From positions 1-37,537 of the IMG/VR virus record IMGVR_UViG_3300025118_000057: 37,537 bases of DNA, one strand, 5' to 3'. The stretch comes from a virus. The notes under the pieces were generated by a model. The model saw nothing but the letters and a program-made list of their open reading frames with translations. It made no database searches and had not been told where the DNA came from. Position numbers and translations under genes: made by a program. Positions 16,760 to 25,125 of this stretch are shown here, in pieces. Within the stretch, counting starts at the first letter, position 1, and each line of letters begins with the position of its first letter.

Positions 16760-18132
16760 TGATTATCTCGACATATTCTCAGTTCAGAACTAACTTTTCA
16801 AGCGGCGCTTACCCTATCGAGCCTGACGGGCTGCGCCAATGGCCCGCTGCTGAGGTTCGTAGGGCCGGTTCAGGCTTTGGTGATACAGGTAGCACCCTCA
16901 TCAACATCCCAAAGCCGCCACGCAACTATGCGCCGCTAAGCATTAGCTGCAACAACTTCCTCCCAGACGCCGTTCCGTTCACATCAGAGTACCAGTGGTT
17001 TAGCAGCAGCCGCACCCAAGACCCTGGCTCATTTGCGCTCATGCCCAACACGGCTACTCTGAGATTTGTGTCTATTGTAGGGGGAGAGATCCTTGACACG
17101 GTGGATGGCGGCACAACGTGGACGAAGAAAACTAACCCAACAGCATCAGCAGCCGGGTTTCAGAGCGTGTCATCGCCCTCAACGACTCATCGGTGGGCAG
17201 TGGGGGGCGATGGGATAATAATCGCTAGCCAAACCAGCGGGCAAACGTGGCAGACCCAAACCAGCGGGACAGCAAACGACCTCAACAGCGTTGATTTTAT
17301 TGACAATTCCGAGGGGTGGGCAGCTGGCGCTGGGAATGTCGTGTTGTACACAAGTAACGGGGGTACTACTTGGGCATCGGTTGCAACGGGAGCCGTTTGG
17401 GATATCTCAGCGATTAGTTTTCTCAGTGGCGGCCGTGGCATCGTGGCGGGGGATGCGGGCAATACTCTCTGGACGTCAAATGGCGGTGTAACCTGGAACA
17501 GCGTTCCCCTCGGAATCGTAACAGCCGTTAATGATATAGACCTTTTGCCAACAGCTGTTGGCTGGGCCGTCTCGGAACAGGGATATATATTCAAGACATC
17601 GAATGCTGGCTCAACGTATTCTCAACAGTTTAGCGGGGGTACGCCGAACTCGCTGAGGGGCGTTTGCGCGGTGAGCAGCAGTACCGCTTACGTTGTCGGT
17701 GAGAACGGCTACATTATAAAAACCAGCGATGGCGGTACAACATGGTCCGTTCAGACGAGCGGGGTAACGGCTACGCTCATCGACGTTAAGTTTGTCAGTG
17801 CGTTGATGGGGTGGGTATGCGGATACGATTACGAGACAAACTCAGCTGTCATTCTTTACACTTCTGATGGCGGGGCGACTTGGGAAGTTCAGTCAGGTCG
17901 CTCTAATGTTGCGCCCCTTGGGATTGACTCTCCTCGTGTGAACATGGGAGCGCTGAGTTTTAGTGGCTCCATTACGCTTGCTATAAACTCAATCAACCCC
18001 CCGTCTACTCCCCTGACTCCAGAGGCGGTCGCAACAACATTCAAGAACTGCCACCTTTATGTTCAGCGTCTTTCTGACAGTGCGATTCAGTGGGTTGACT
18101 TGCTGCGTGCAATGGTGGCTAATACGGGGTAG
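16759..18132 (+). CDS. Seven-repeat Asp-box beta-propeller protein (Ycf48/BNR-like) in the baseplate block
   Basis: I take the GTG at 16759, overlapping the hub stop (TAGTG), giving 457 residues; earlier starts would run deep into the hub gene. Residues ~113-375 carry seven Asp-box-type turns about 43 residues apart: DTVDGGTTW, ASQTSGQTW, YTSNGGTTW, WTSNGGVTW, KTSNAGSTY, KTSDGGTTW and YTSDGGATW, each preceded by a 'GWAxGxxGxI' strand. This is the Ycf48/HCF136 and sialidase-type seven-bladed propeller layout. The first ~110 and last ~75 residues are different and may anchor it in the baseplate. No sialidase active-site set (Arg triad, Tyr) is apparent, so binding rather than catalysis is likely. 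Confidence 0.8.
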   Translation: MIISTYSQFRTNFSSGAYPIEPDGLRQWPAAEVRRAGSGFGDTGSTLINIPKPPRNYAPLSISCNNFLPDAVPFTSEYQWFSSSRTQDPGSFALMPNTATLRFVSIVGGEILDTVDGGTTWTKKTNPTASAAGFQSVSSPSTTHRWAVGGDGIIIASQTSGQTWQTQTSGTANDLNSVDFIDNSEGWAAGAGNVVLYTSNGGTTWASVATGAVWDISAISFLSGGRGIVAGDAGNTLWTSNGGVTWNSVPLGIVTAVNDIDLLPTAVGWAVSEQGYIFKTSNAGSTYSQQFSGGTPNSLRGVCAVSSSTAYVVGENGYIIKTSDGGTTWSVQTSGVTATLIDVKFVSALMGWVCGYDYETNSAVILYTSDGGATWEVQSGRSNVAPLGIDSPRVNMGALSFSGSITLAINSINPPSTPLTPEAVATTFKNCHLYVQRLSDSAIQWVDLLRAMVANTG

Positions 18133-18134
18133 AT

Positions 18135-18848
18135 ATGGCAAGAGATAGTGAATGGTCTTATTCCGATCTTTTGGTTTCATCTGTTGAAGATGGTCGGATA
18201 ACAGTAACGCTTGGCGACAATCGGTACGACGAGGGTGAAACCGAAGGGGTAATAGCCGATTGCCAGAGTGTTGGTGGTCCGGACGGCTTTTACTCAGTCC
18301 CTGCTGTTGCCGATGAGAACGGATCTCCACAGGCGTTCTCCCACACCATTGGTAACGAAAGTTTTGTTTTTGGAACCTGGGATAACAGGTCAATTGCCAA
18401 TTGCGGGAGTTTGAAGCCGGGTGATCGGGCTATTGTTACCACTGGGCCAACCAGGTTGCTTGTTAAGGACTCTTCAGATTCCATTAACATGGTGACCAAG
18501 GCGGCCGACTTGCCTGAAGAGAAAGATGCGACTACTGGCGCGGTCTTGACAGACATGGGCATCTCTCTTGTTGGGGACAACAACGGAGAGTCAAATATCA
18601 GCCTTACCCTAGGAACATCGATTATCCAAATAACTAAAGATAAGATATTGTTGTCAGCCGGGGGCACTCAGCTCGTCATCGACAAGAAGGGGGTAGCCAT
18701 TCACGGAGACAACTTTATGTGCAACACGGGCGGTGGAAACCTCGGCGTTTTGGGGCCTGGAGCAGCGCCTCCAGTTGGGGCGATGTCGGTGCTTATGGGA
18801 CCAATGGGTCAAGCGGGTGTGGCATCGATTAAGTGGACCGTATCATGA
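18135..18848 (+). CDS. Baseplate spike protein, Mu gp45-like
   Basis: The 237-residue protein starts with a small OB-like barrel region ('SSVEDGRITVTLGDNRYDEGETEGVIADCQS') and ends with a beta-helix-like stretch ('TLGTSIIQITKDKILLSAGGTQLVIDKKGVAIHGD') followed by a Gly-rich tip. This barrel plus beta-helix order is that of gp45/gpV membrane-piercing spikes. It lies between the hub and the gp46-like wedge, as in Mu, with the propeller gene inserted before it. The tip lacks an obvious HxH iron motif in what I can see. Confidence 0.75.
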   Translation: MARDSEWSYSDLLVSSVEDGRITVTLGDNRYDEGETEGVIADCQSVGGPDGFYSVPAVADENGSPQAFSHTIGNESFVFGTWDNRSIANCGSLKPGDRAIVTTGPTRLLVKDSSDSINMVTKAADLPEEKDATTGAVLTDMGISLVGDNNGESNISLTLGTSIIQITKDKILLSAGGTQLVIDKKGVAIHGDNFMCNTGGGNLGVLGPGAAPPVGAMSVLMGPMGQAGVASIKWTVS

Positions 18849-19174
18849 GCGCGTGCTCAATACCTTCGTTTGAGCTTCCGTCGCTCCCTTCTATTCCGAT
18901 CCCTCCGCTTCCAGATTTACCGGAGTTGCCGTTGCCCCCTTTCCCCGATCTCGGCATACCCATAAAGATTCCATCGTTTTCCTTGCCGTCGCTCCCTTCT
19001 ATTCCGATCCCTCCGCTTCCAGATTTGCCGGAGTTGCCTCTTCCGCCTTTTCCAGATCTTGGGATTCCCATAAAGATTCCATCGTTTTCTCTTCCACCAT
19101 TTCCCTCTATTCCGATCCCTCCGCTTCCAGATTTACCGGAGTTGCCATCGATCCCCCTTTGCCCCCTGGACTAA
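18845..19174 (+). CDS. Proline-rich 36-residue repeat protein next to the spike
   Basis: I place the start at the ATG 18845 (ATGA overlap with the spike stop), giving 109 residues; an earlier start 12 bases upstream is possible. Almost the whole protein is a repeat of PSLPSIPIPPLPDLPELP plus LPPFPDLGIPIKIPSFSL: two full 36-residue units and one partial. Pro occurs about every third residue with Leu/Ile/Asp/Glu between, which suggests an extended polyproline-type rod. Its coupling to the spike gene suggests it acts at the spike tip or baseplate. I know no family with proven function that matches. Confidence 0.7.
   Translation: MSACSIPSFELPSLPSIPIPPLPDLPELPLPPFPDLGIPIKIPSFSLPSLPSIPIPPLPDLPELPLPPFPDLGIPIKIPSFSLPPFPSIPIPPLPDLPELPSIPLCPLD
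18878..19146 (+). repeat. 108-bp in-gene tandem repeat (2.5 copies)
   Basis: Units start at 18878, 18986 and 19094, exactly 108 bases apart. The block CTATTCCGATCCCTCCGCTT is identical in all three copies, while third-codon positions differ elsewhere (for example ttaccggag versus ttgccggag), so the protein sequence is more conserved than the DNA. This shows selection on the repeat peptide rather than a fresh duplication. Confidence 0.9.
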
Positions 19175-19178
19175 CGAA

Positions 19179-19508
19179 ATGGCGCTTTTAGCAGGAACAG
19201 TTGCACTGACGCCAGACGGCACCGCTATAACCTCTGGGTTAGCAGGCGCTATCTACGACCAGTTCGTAAACAATTATCACACAGACCACGCCGGCACCGG
19301 GGAGGTAATGCCGACTGGGGCAGAGTCATATCCAATCAAAAAAGGATATATGGTTCTGGCAAACAACCTGGCAACTGCGATTGTGACTTACGTGACAGCT
19401 AACGCGCAGGTTAGCACCTCGGTTTCGGTGGTCAACGTTTCTGGCGTTACATCTGGCACTAGCAGCTCTGGCCCAGGCTCAGGGACAGGGACAGGTACGA
19501 TTCTATGA
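19179..19508 (+). CDS. Small baseplate-region protein with Gly/Ser-rich tail, function unknown
   Basis: The 109-residue protein has a helical start ('GTAITSGLAGAIYDQFVNNYHTDHAGTGEVMP' in part), a middle that looks membrane-neutral, and a Ser/Thr/Gly-rich tail (SSGPGSGTGTGT). Similar small proteins with an 'AItsgLagaIYd' helix occur in baseplate blocks of environmental myoviruses. It is coupled to the following wedge gene by a four-base overlap (ATGA at 19505). Role unknown, probably a virion part. Confidence 0.6.
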   Translation: MALLAGTVALTPDGTAITSGLAGAIYDQFVNNYHTDHAGTGEVMPTGAESYPIKKGYMVLANNLATAIVTYVTANAQVSTSVSVVNVSGVTSGTSSSGPGSGTGTGTIL

Positions 19509-19903
19509 CCTACTCCACTGGGCCGTATTCTAAGTTTACCTCCCTGCCGGTGCCCCCAAGACCGGAAGTCCACTCTTCGCGCAAGATTAACTTCACCACT
19601 AAGCAGTATGAGATTGATACAGTTACAGGTGGCTTCTTGGGGATGCCTTCAGTTGCTCAGCGAGTAGCGATGCTTGTTAGTTTTGAGGTAAAAGACGCTA
19701 AGTTCATCACGCCTCCAGAGAATGAGAAAACCAAAGATTCTATTGTTGAGGCTCTAAAGGAGCTGACAGATTCTGATCCTCCTGCAATCAAGTTGACGTC
19801 CGTGGAGGTGGGGAGCGATTCCGCTGGCACTGCCTACAGGCGAATTATCTACACTGACCTTCTGGAAGGTACAGGAATAGACCAAACCGTACAGCTAAAG
19901 TGA
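19505..19903 (+). CDS. Baseplate wedge protein, gp46/gp25-like
   Basis: The 132-residue protein has the gp25/gpW lysozyme-like wedge pattern: 'YEIDTVTGGFLGMPSVAQRVAMLVSFEV' (the 'G-G-x-x-x-x-x-x-x-Q-R' signature), a helix 'DSIVEALKEL', and a C-terminal strand pair 'KLTSVEVGSDSAGTAYRRIIYTDLL'. These proteins nucleate the wedge and sheath in contractile tails. It sits immediately before baseplate J, the usual partner. The N-terminal 40 residues are extended and Pro-rich. Confidence 0.72.
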   Translation: MTYSTGPYSKFTSLPVPPRPEVHSSRKINFTTKQYEIDTVTGGFLGMPSVAQRVAMLVSFEVKDAKFITPPENEKTKDSIVEALKELTDSDPPAIKLTSVEVGSDSAGTAYRRIIYTDLLEGTGIDQTVQLK

Positions 19904-19907
19904 TTTT

Positions 19908-21443
19908 ATGGCACTCCCCACAGTAGGCAATGTTTCATACCCCACCCCGGATGAGATCCTAAACCAACTCCTTTCCGATATTCGCTACCAGTACGCTCGC
20001 ATTGGGGTTGACGTAAACGTTTCTCGGGGTAGCGAAATTTATATACGCTCCAAGGCGTTGGCTAGTCGGGTATCGATTGCGATTGCAAACAATCAGATAT
20101 CGTTATCAAAGCTATCTCCGCTAACTTCAACTGGGGATACCCTATCGGAGCTGGCTGGCGTCTATGGCATATCTAGGCGAGCCGCCACGGCAGCGGCTGG
20201 CAATGTGATTGTTACGGTTATTGGCGGTGGAACCGTGACAATTCCAGCCGGCTTCGCCTGCACATCCCCGGACGGCATTCAGTATCAAACCTCAGTTTCC
20301 TCTACAGTGCTAAACGGCGAGGCTGTTGCTGTGGCAGCCGTATCCTTTGGCAAAAACACTGACCAAGCGGGCCTTACTGTTCTGACTTGGGATAATGCGT
20401 CTATCGGCAACCTTGGTCAAAACTGCACTGTTGATAGTGGTGGAATAGACGGTGGCGCTGATGAGGACGACGACGATACTCTTAGGGCACGTCTCGTTGA
20501 AAGACTGAGCTATCCAGCTGAGGGAGGCAACTGGGCTCAAGTGAAGCAGTTAGCCGAAAAGTCCTCGGCGGCGGTCCAGTCCGCTTTCATATATACTGCT
20601 GTACGCGGCCCAGGGAGTTACGATGTGGCACTGTCGAAGGTGGGTACAGACCGTCAGCTCAGCTTGTCAAATGTGAACACCGTGGCAGCGGCCATACTTG
20701 CTGAAATGCCCGGTAGCGCCGACTTAAATTGCACCTCGGTGGCACCGGAATATGTAGATGCGATTATAGATGCGCGCCTACCTCTCCCCGTAAATGCTGG
20801 AGGTGTTGGCGACGGCTGGAGAGATGCTACCCCGTGGCCAAGCATCAGTGAGGCTCCGGGTGTCTATGCGCAGGTCACAAGTGTTGCCAACCTCCTTACG
20901 GTAAGTCAGATTACCGTAGATTCTACCTCTGCTGACCCACCAAAGGCTGGTGACAGGTTTGGAATTTGGAATCCGGGGGGAGGTGCCAATGGGGACGGTG
21001 AGATGGCAGAATTTGCCATTCTTGCGGTGGGTGGCGGCTCTGGAGCTTACGTAATCACTATTGATACTGCTCAGTCCGACGCTATCAACTTTATTACAAC
21101 GGGGATGTATTGCTCAGCGGGGGCTTCGAGCTTAAAAGCCTACAGCGCAGCTTTCCTGGCAGCCGTTCAGGGTCTTGGCCCTGGTGAAAAAACAGGCAAT
21201 ACGGACATCCTCCCCCGTGGCGGCAGAAAGCCCGGTCCTGACATTAGTTACCCGACAACACTGTCGTCTCTAACATTGGCATCTGTAACCAATACTTATG
21301 GTGAGGTTATGAGCCTCAGTTTTGCGGCTCGATTTGCAACAGGAACAGCCACCCCGCTAAGCTCTCCCAGCTTACCTTCTACAACGGCTGATCCTCCCAA
21401 TGTTCTCGTTTTGAAGAACCTGTCATTCAGGAGACTTATCTGA
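19908..21443 (+). CDS. Baseplate J-like protein (Mu gp47-like)
   Basis: The 511-residue protein has the classical J layout: helical start 'PTPDEILNQLLSDIRYQYARIGVDVNVSRGSEIYIRSKALA', 'TGDTLSELAGVYGISRRAATAA', a small beta insert 'GTVTIPAGFACTSPDGIQYQT', and the signature 'GGIDGGADEDDDDTLRARLVERLSYPAEGGNWAQVKQLA'. It forms the wedge frame of the baseplate. An insert at ~310-390 is Gly-rich. Order gp46, gp47, gp48 matches Mu, though one extra gene (21445-21951) intervenes before gp48. Confidence 0.88.
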   Translation: MALPTVGNVSYPTPDEILNQLLSDIRYQYARIGVDVNVSRGSEIYIRSKALASRVSIAIANNQISLSKLSPLTSTGDTLSELAGVYGISRRAATAAAGNVIVTVIGGGTVTIPAGFACTSPDGIQYQTSVSSTVLNGEAVAVAAVSFGKNTDQAGLTVLTWDNASIGNLGQNCTVDSGGIDGGADEDDDDTLRARLVERLSYPAEGGNWAQVKQLAEKSSAAVQSAFIYTAVRGPGSYDVALSKVGTDRQLSLSNVNTVAAAILAEMPGSADLNCTSVAPEYVDAIIDARLPLPVNAGGVGDGWRDATPWPSISEAPGVYAQVTSVANLLTVSQITVDSTSADPPKAGDRFGIWNPGGGANGDGEMAEFAILAVGGGSGAYVITIDTAQSDAINFITTGMYCSAGASSLKAYSAAFLAAVQGLGPGEKTGNTDILPRGGRKPGPDISYPTTLSSLTLASVTNTYGEVMSLSFAARFATGTATPLSSPSLPSTTADPPNVLVLKNLSFRRLI

Positions 21444-21444
21444 A

Positions 21445-21951
21445 ATGGACCCTAAGACTTTAGGCAGCTATGGCGGCCCTAAGATTGACGCCCTGCCGGT
21501 TTCCAACCCGGAGACGCAAGTGGCAGCATCCGAGATGAATCGGTATCTGGAAGACATGGCGCAGGCGACTAGAACCGTCCTGCGGGCAGCCGTGACCTTC
21601 CCCACTGATGCAGCTGCGGCTCCTCTAACAATCCCCCCAGGCAGCATCACCAACCGGAGTGTTTGGGGTAGCGGAGGGGCGCAGAAACCGGTGGTCACGA
21701 AGACCGGGGTCGGGCTGTACACCATAACTTACCCGGCTACTTTTACCGATGCGCTATCAACAGTGGAAACTGTTGCGTTCTTTGCCGGCCATGTAAGCTG
21801 CATGAGTACCAACTCCGGCGACATCCTGACAGCTCGAACTCTTACCGTTGCCGCCAACGTGGTGACAATCGGAGTATACGCTTCTGGCGCACTGGCTGAC
21901 GTTGGGAATGTTTCCGCTGCCGTGTTCCCTGTCACAGTCTGGTTGCTCTAA
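21445..21951 (+). CDS. Baseplate/fibre-region protein, function unknown
   Basis: The 168-residue protein has an N-terminal segment with the motif 'VSNPETQVAASEMNRYLEDMAQATRTVLRA', common in proteins that attach to the baseplate by a short helix, then a beta-rich domain 'VVTKTGVGLYTITYPATF' and 'TARTLTVAANVVTIGVYASGALADVGNVS' ending in a strand. This is like small fibre or plug proteins. It is an extra gene between the J-like and gp48-like genes compared with Mu. It ends overlapping the next start by one base. Confidence 0.62.
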   Translation: MDPKTLGSYGGPKIDALPVSNPETQVAASEMNRYLEDMAQATRTVLRAAVTFPTDAAAAPLTIPPGSITNRSVWGSGGAQKPVVTKTGVGLYTITYPATFTDALSTVETVAFFAGHVSCMSTNSGDILTARTLTVAANVVTIGVYASGALADVGNVSAAVFPVTVWLL

Positions 21952-22610
21952 TGGCTATTGGGCTTGGAGCAACTAACCCGATTCCATTTTATATGGGCGG
22001 GGGAGACTCGTTTGTTGAGGATGAGCAGCAGGTCATCTTGAGCACGATGCAGCCGGCTCTCGATCCAGACTCATCTACGGGGAACTACGCGGAGGCTTAT
22101 GGTGAGGCCATTGCCATTGCCATGATCTGGGCCGTAAACAAAAGGCTTGCCAACCAGGCGGTTCCTGAGCGGATGATGGAAAACCTTACCGTCTGGGAGG
22201 AGGCTTGCGGAATGAGGCCCACGGTGGATGAGTTTGACATCACCCGAAGGGCTAGGCTGAGCGCAAAGTTTAGGGCGACATCCAACAATGCACTTGGTGA
22301 CATCTCGGCGGCTGCCAGCAAGTTGCTAGGAAGTAACTTTGTAGCGCTTCACAAAACCGATCCAACTGACTGGATAACCTATTGGCCGGGAATTAACCCA
22401 GGTCCACCAGGGCTTGAATGGTCAAGCAACCGAGCGAAGGTATCGGTTCAAATGGATGAAAGCAACCTTGACAATAAGGAGCTTGCCTCAAAACAACAAT
22501 CTCTGGTGAACCAACTAGACGGGATGATTCCGTCGTGGATGAGTTTTCAGGTCGGTGTTGGCGTGTCCTTTTTGGCAGGTGTTGGTATTGTAGGAAAGAC
22601 AATCGTATGA
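21951..22610 (+). CDS. Baseplate protein, Mu gp48-like (DUF2313)
   Basis: The 219-residue protein has the DUF2313/YmfQ-type start: an acidic loop, then 'AEAYGEAIAIAMIWAVNKRLANQAVPERMMENLTVWEEACG', followed by 'DEFDITRRARLSAKFRATSNNALGDISAAASKLLG'. In Mu this gene follows gp47 and its product links baseplate to tail fibres. The C-terminal ~40 residues are hydrophobic (VGVGVSFLAGVGIVGKTIV), which is unusual for the family and may be a later addition. It overlaps the next gene by four bases. Confidence 0.75.
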   Translation: MAIGLGATNPIPFYMGGGDSFVEDEQQVILSTMQPALDPDSSTGNYAEAYGEAIAIAMIWAVNKRLANQAVPERMMENLTVWEEACGMRPTVDEFDITRRARLSAKFRATSNNALGDISAAASKLLGSNFVALHKTDPTDWITYWPGINPGPPGLEWSSNRAKVSVQMDESNLDNKELASKQQSLVNQLDGMIPSWMSFQVGVGVSFLAGVGIVGKTIV

Positions 22611-23224
22611 CGTTTCCAATTCAAAAACCGGGTGGCTGGACGGACAACCTTGATACCATTACGGGTCAGCAGATCACGAACATTGATGTCAACTTGCACC
22701 GGGCTTTAGATGGTACCTCCGGTGGCTCTTACACTCCAGCTGCGCCCATAGTTGTTGGGGGGACAGGGGGACTCGACATTCAAAATGGTGTCAGCACAAC
22801 GATGACTGGCCCCATTACGCTTCAGGGCGCAGGGGCGCACATTCTGTATAGAATCGACCGCACATCGATTATCCCCACGGCGGCCCCCTGGTCAGGAACA
22901 ATAGACACATCCAGTGATATCTACCTCGTTGGAGCGCCGTGCGTAAACACGGTATCGGTGGGCATTAACATCACAAACGGTGCGATGGAGATCCCCACGG
23001 AGGGGCAAAGGCTTGTTATCCGAAAGTATCCAGACATTGTTAACGACACTACGGCCCTAACGCTTCATCAGGACACGTGGGCTGGAACCCAAATTCTATC
23101 TCTCCCGCCACTCAACACGTTGGCTGCTCCAGCGGGCAACGGGTATGTAGATGCTGAGCTTGTGTTCAATGGAACATCTAGCTTGTGGGAAGTTGTCCGC
23201 TGTCACTCTCAGTGTACGCCATGA
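22607..23224 (+). CDS. Fibre-like protein, paralogue A
   Basis: I choose the ATG at 22607 (ATGA overlap with the gp48-like stop), giving 205 residues; a start 72 bases earlier would only read through the previous gene. It opens 'MTFPIQKPGGWTDNLDTITGQQI', has 'LDGTSGGSYTPAAPIVVGGTGGLDIQNG' and ends 'AELVFNGTSSLWEVV'. The next gene has the same architecture from the first residue on. Such proteins form trimeric fibre tips or collars. No chaperone or enzyme motif is seen. Confidence 0.68.
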   Translation: MTFPIQKPGGWTDNLDTITGQQITNIDVNLHRALDGTSGGSYTPAAPIVVGGTGGLDIQNGVSTTMTGPITLQGAGAHILYRIDRTSIIPTAAPWSGTIDTSSDIYLVGAPCVNTVSVGINITNGAMEIPTEGQRLVIRKYPDIVNDTTALTLHQDTWAGTQILSLPPLNTLAAPAGNGYVDAELVFNGTSSLWEVVRCHSQCTP

Positions 23225-23841
23225 CGTTTCCACTTGTAAAACCAGCTGGTTGGACGGATGGCGTTGATCCGATCACAGCTTCGGAGATGTCCACGCTGGA
23301 CGCAAACCTTGCCTCTGCGATAGATGGCCACTCGGGCGGATCATACGCGCCATCTGCCGCTCTCCAGATAGGCGGCTCTGGCCTGGAGATAAGCAATTGC
23401 GCAGCCCATCAGGTTCGTGGAAATTACTCACTCAACCATGCCAAGGCGGCCATCAAGTACCGGGTTGACCGGACAACCGTGAACCCGGCAACGGCGACAG
23501 AATACCGAATCGACACATCTAATGATATTTACATCACATCGGGGCCTGCAACAGTTGCCCTGGTGAAGGTTGCGCTCAACGTTTCAGCGGATGGCTATGT
23601 TGCCCCAGCTGACGGGGCACGTATTATCTTTCGGAAGCACGTAAACATCCCTGGCCCACAGACAGACCTGATGACGATTGATATTTACAACGATGACACC
23701 GCCGCATCATCTTTGCTTGCCAGCTTTGTTGGCCTTTCGCTTATTGGGGCGGCAAACCCTTACATTACGGCAACGTTTTTGTTTGATGCCATTGCTGGAG
23801 AATGGACTGTAGAGAGCGCTGAACAGCGCGTACAGATGTGA
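23221..23841 (+). CDS. Fibre-like protein, paralogue B
   Basis: The ATG at 23221 overlaps the stop of paralogue A (ATGA), giving 206 residues. It matches A at the start ('MTFPLVKPAGWTDGVDPITASEM' against 'MTFPIQKPGGWTDNLDTITGQQI'), in the middle ('AIDGHSGGSYAPSAALQIGGSG', 'IKYRVDRTTV') and at the end ('FDAIAGEWTVE'). The pair is a tandem duplication. Divergence is spread over the length, so they probably now have separate roles, perhaps making a hetero-complex. Confidence 0.68.
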   Translation: MTFPLVKPAGWTDGVDPITASEMSTLDANLASAIDGHSGGSYAPSAALQIGGSGLEISNCAAHQVRGNYSLNHAKAAIKYRVDRTTVNPATATEYRIDTSNDIYITSGPATVALVKVALNVSADGYVAPADGARIIFRKHVNIPGPQTDLMTIDIYNDDTAASSLLASFVGLSLIGAANPYITATFLFDAIAGEWTVESAEQRVQM

Positions 23842-23844
23842 GAT

Positions 23845-25122
23845 ATGAGCGTTGATTGTATCCCCCAGTATCCGGTCGCCTCTGAGGAACTAACCCTTTC
23901 GCTGTCTGCGGCGACTGGTACAAAGTTTGGCTTTGAGCTGACGAGCGCCCCCTCTACCAGCACTCTAACCAACGGGCTCTTGTTCATCGATAAGCCCGTT
24001 GGTTACTCTTACCCAGCGTCCCCCCTCCTGGGTGCTTCGGAAAAGGTTCTGTCCTCAACGTTCACCCCGGATGTGGCGGGTGAATACACCTTTAAGGCAT
24101 ACGATATGCGTGAGGTGGTTGGGACGCCTGCCTTTGGTGGCGACCCAAGTGGGGAGACTCGCTATGAGTTGCTGGGGACTCAGACGGGCACTGTCAAGGT
24201 GGGTGCCCTTATGGAGCTTCCCATTGCAACGACTGATGGGAATGGTGGAACTCTTCAGCTGCGCGTTGTTGGTGAATACATTAGGGGCGCATCTTTTGTT
24301 GATCATCTTACAGAGACTGGAAGGCTGGCAGCTTTGCAGGATGACGTTGTGACATCACTGGCTAATGTAGTTGGCAAGTCGATTGATGATGCTTCGACTG
24401 ACTTTCTTCCCGCATTAAAAGAGCTGAGAGACAAGTATAACGGCGAACCTCTGGTGAAAACTTCGGTGGGGGCAACCTCTGGGCACAGGGCAAGGGGAGG
24501 CAATGGCCGCGTTCATTTTGCCCCAGATACTGTGAATGTTCTCAATGCTGGGATCCCGTTCTCGCTAAAGTTTGCGGTAAAGCTGGTGAACGACCTGCGA
24601 GAAAAACTATTGGGCCACCTAGAGGACTCCATGAAGTACGCGGTACCGGCAGCGGTTGCCGCGCCGTATAACCAATGGGACTCTTTCTGGCACTTCACCG
24701 CTGAGGACCAGACGAACTCCACCTCTCCTGTTTACACCACGGTTGGAAGCGCAAGGGGAACTCCTGGGGCAGACACCACTACAACCCCCATCGTTGACTC
24801 GGCCATCGACCTTCCTACTGCGACAGTTCTTCTCTGTGAGCTTCGGTGGCGAGTGTTTGATCGCCACATTCGGCTTGGGCACGGCCCGGCGTCAGACCAC
24901 CCTTGGTTAAGTCAGGACATGTCATCTGCTCCTCATATCAACTTCCAGCCAGAGCTGAGTCACGATGAGTTAGATCAAACGGGCAAGTCTCCAATCGACC
25001 ATATTATTATAGATTATTTGGATACCATGGTCCGCATGGACCCGAACTTCACCCCGCCAGCTGCCGAGGGCGCTGGCATGACCAACATGGCCCACAAGTA
25101 CGGCTTCGTTATTAAGAGCTAA
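23845..25122 (+). CDS. Large fibre-region protein, function unknown
   Basis: The 425-residue protein has an N-terminal beta-sandwich-like part (residues 1-150, with 'TGKFGFELTSAPS'-type and 'FTPDVAGEYTFKAYDMREV' strands, like a PKD/Ig domain), a helical middle ('AALQDDVVTSLANVVGKSIDDASTDFLPALKELRDKYNGE') and a His-rich C-terminal part ('RVFDRHIRLGHGPASDHPWLSQDMSSAPHINFQPELSHDELDQTGKSPIDHIIIDYLDTMVRMD'; given as motif landmarks). I recognise no family. The His/Asp-rich part could bind metal. Confidence 0.62.
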   Translation: MSVDCIPQYPVASEELTLSLSAATGTKFGFELTSAPSTSTLTNGLLFIDKPVGYSYPASPLLGASEKVLSSTFTPDVAGEYTFKAYDMREVVGTPAFGGDPSGETRYELLGTQTGTVKVGALMELPIATTDGNGGTLQLRVVGEYIRGASFVDHLTETGRLAALQDDVVTSLANVVGKSIDDASTDFLPALKELRDKYNGEPLVKTSVGATSGHRARGGNGRVHFAPDTVNVLNAGIPFSLKFAVKLVNDLREKLLGHLEDSMKYAVPAAVAAPYNQWDSFWHFTAEDQTNSTSPVYTTVGSARGTPGADTTTTPIVDSAIDLPTATVLLCELRWRVFDRHIRLGHGPASDHPWLSQDMSSAPHINFQPELSHDELDQTGKSPIDHIIIDYLDTMVRMDPNFTPPAAEGAGMTNMAHKYGFVIKS

Positions 25123-25125
25123 GTT

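Noticed and set aside
18829-19071. A collagen-like Gly-rich frame on the minus strand (GKGGRGNSGKSGSGGIG)
   Set aside because: It is the exact complement of the Pro-rich repeat gene; Pro codons on one strand read as Gly on the other. The plus-strand frame fits the operon by ATGA overlap.
18878-19146. Possible CRISPR-like array because of regular repeats
   Set aside because: Units are 108 bases with no unique spacers and lie fully within a reading frame; this is a protein repeat. The same applies to 25567-26052.
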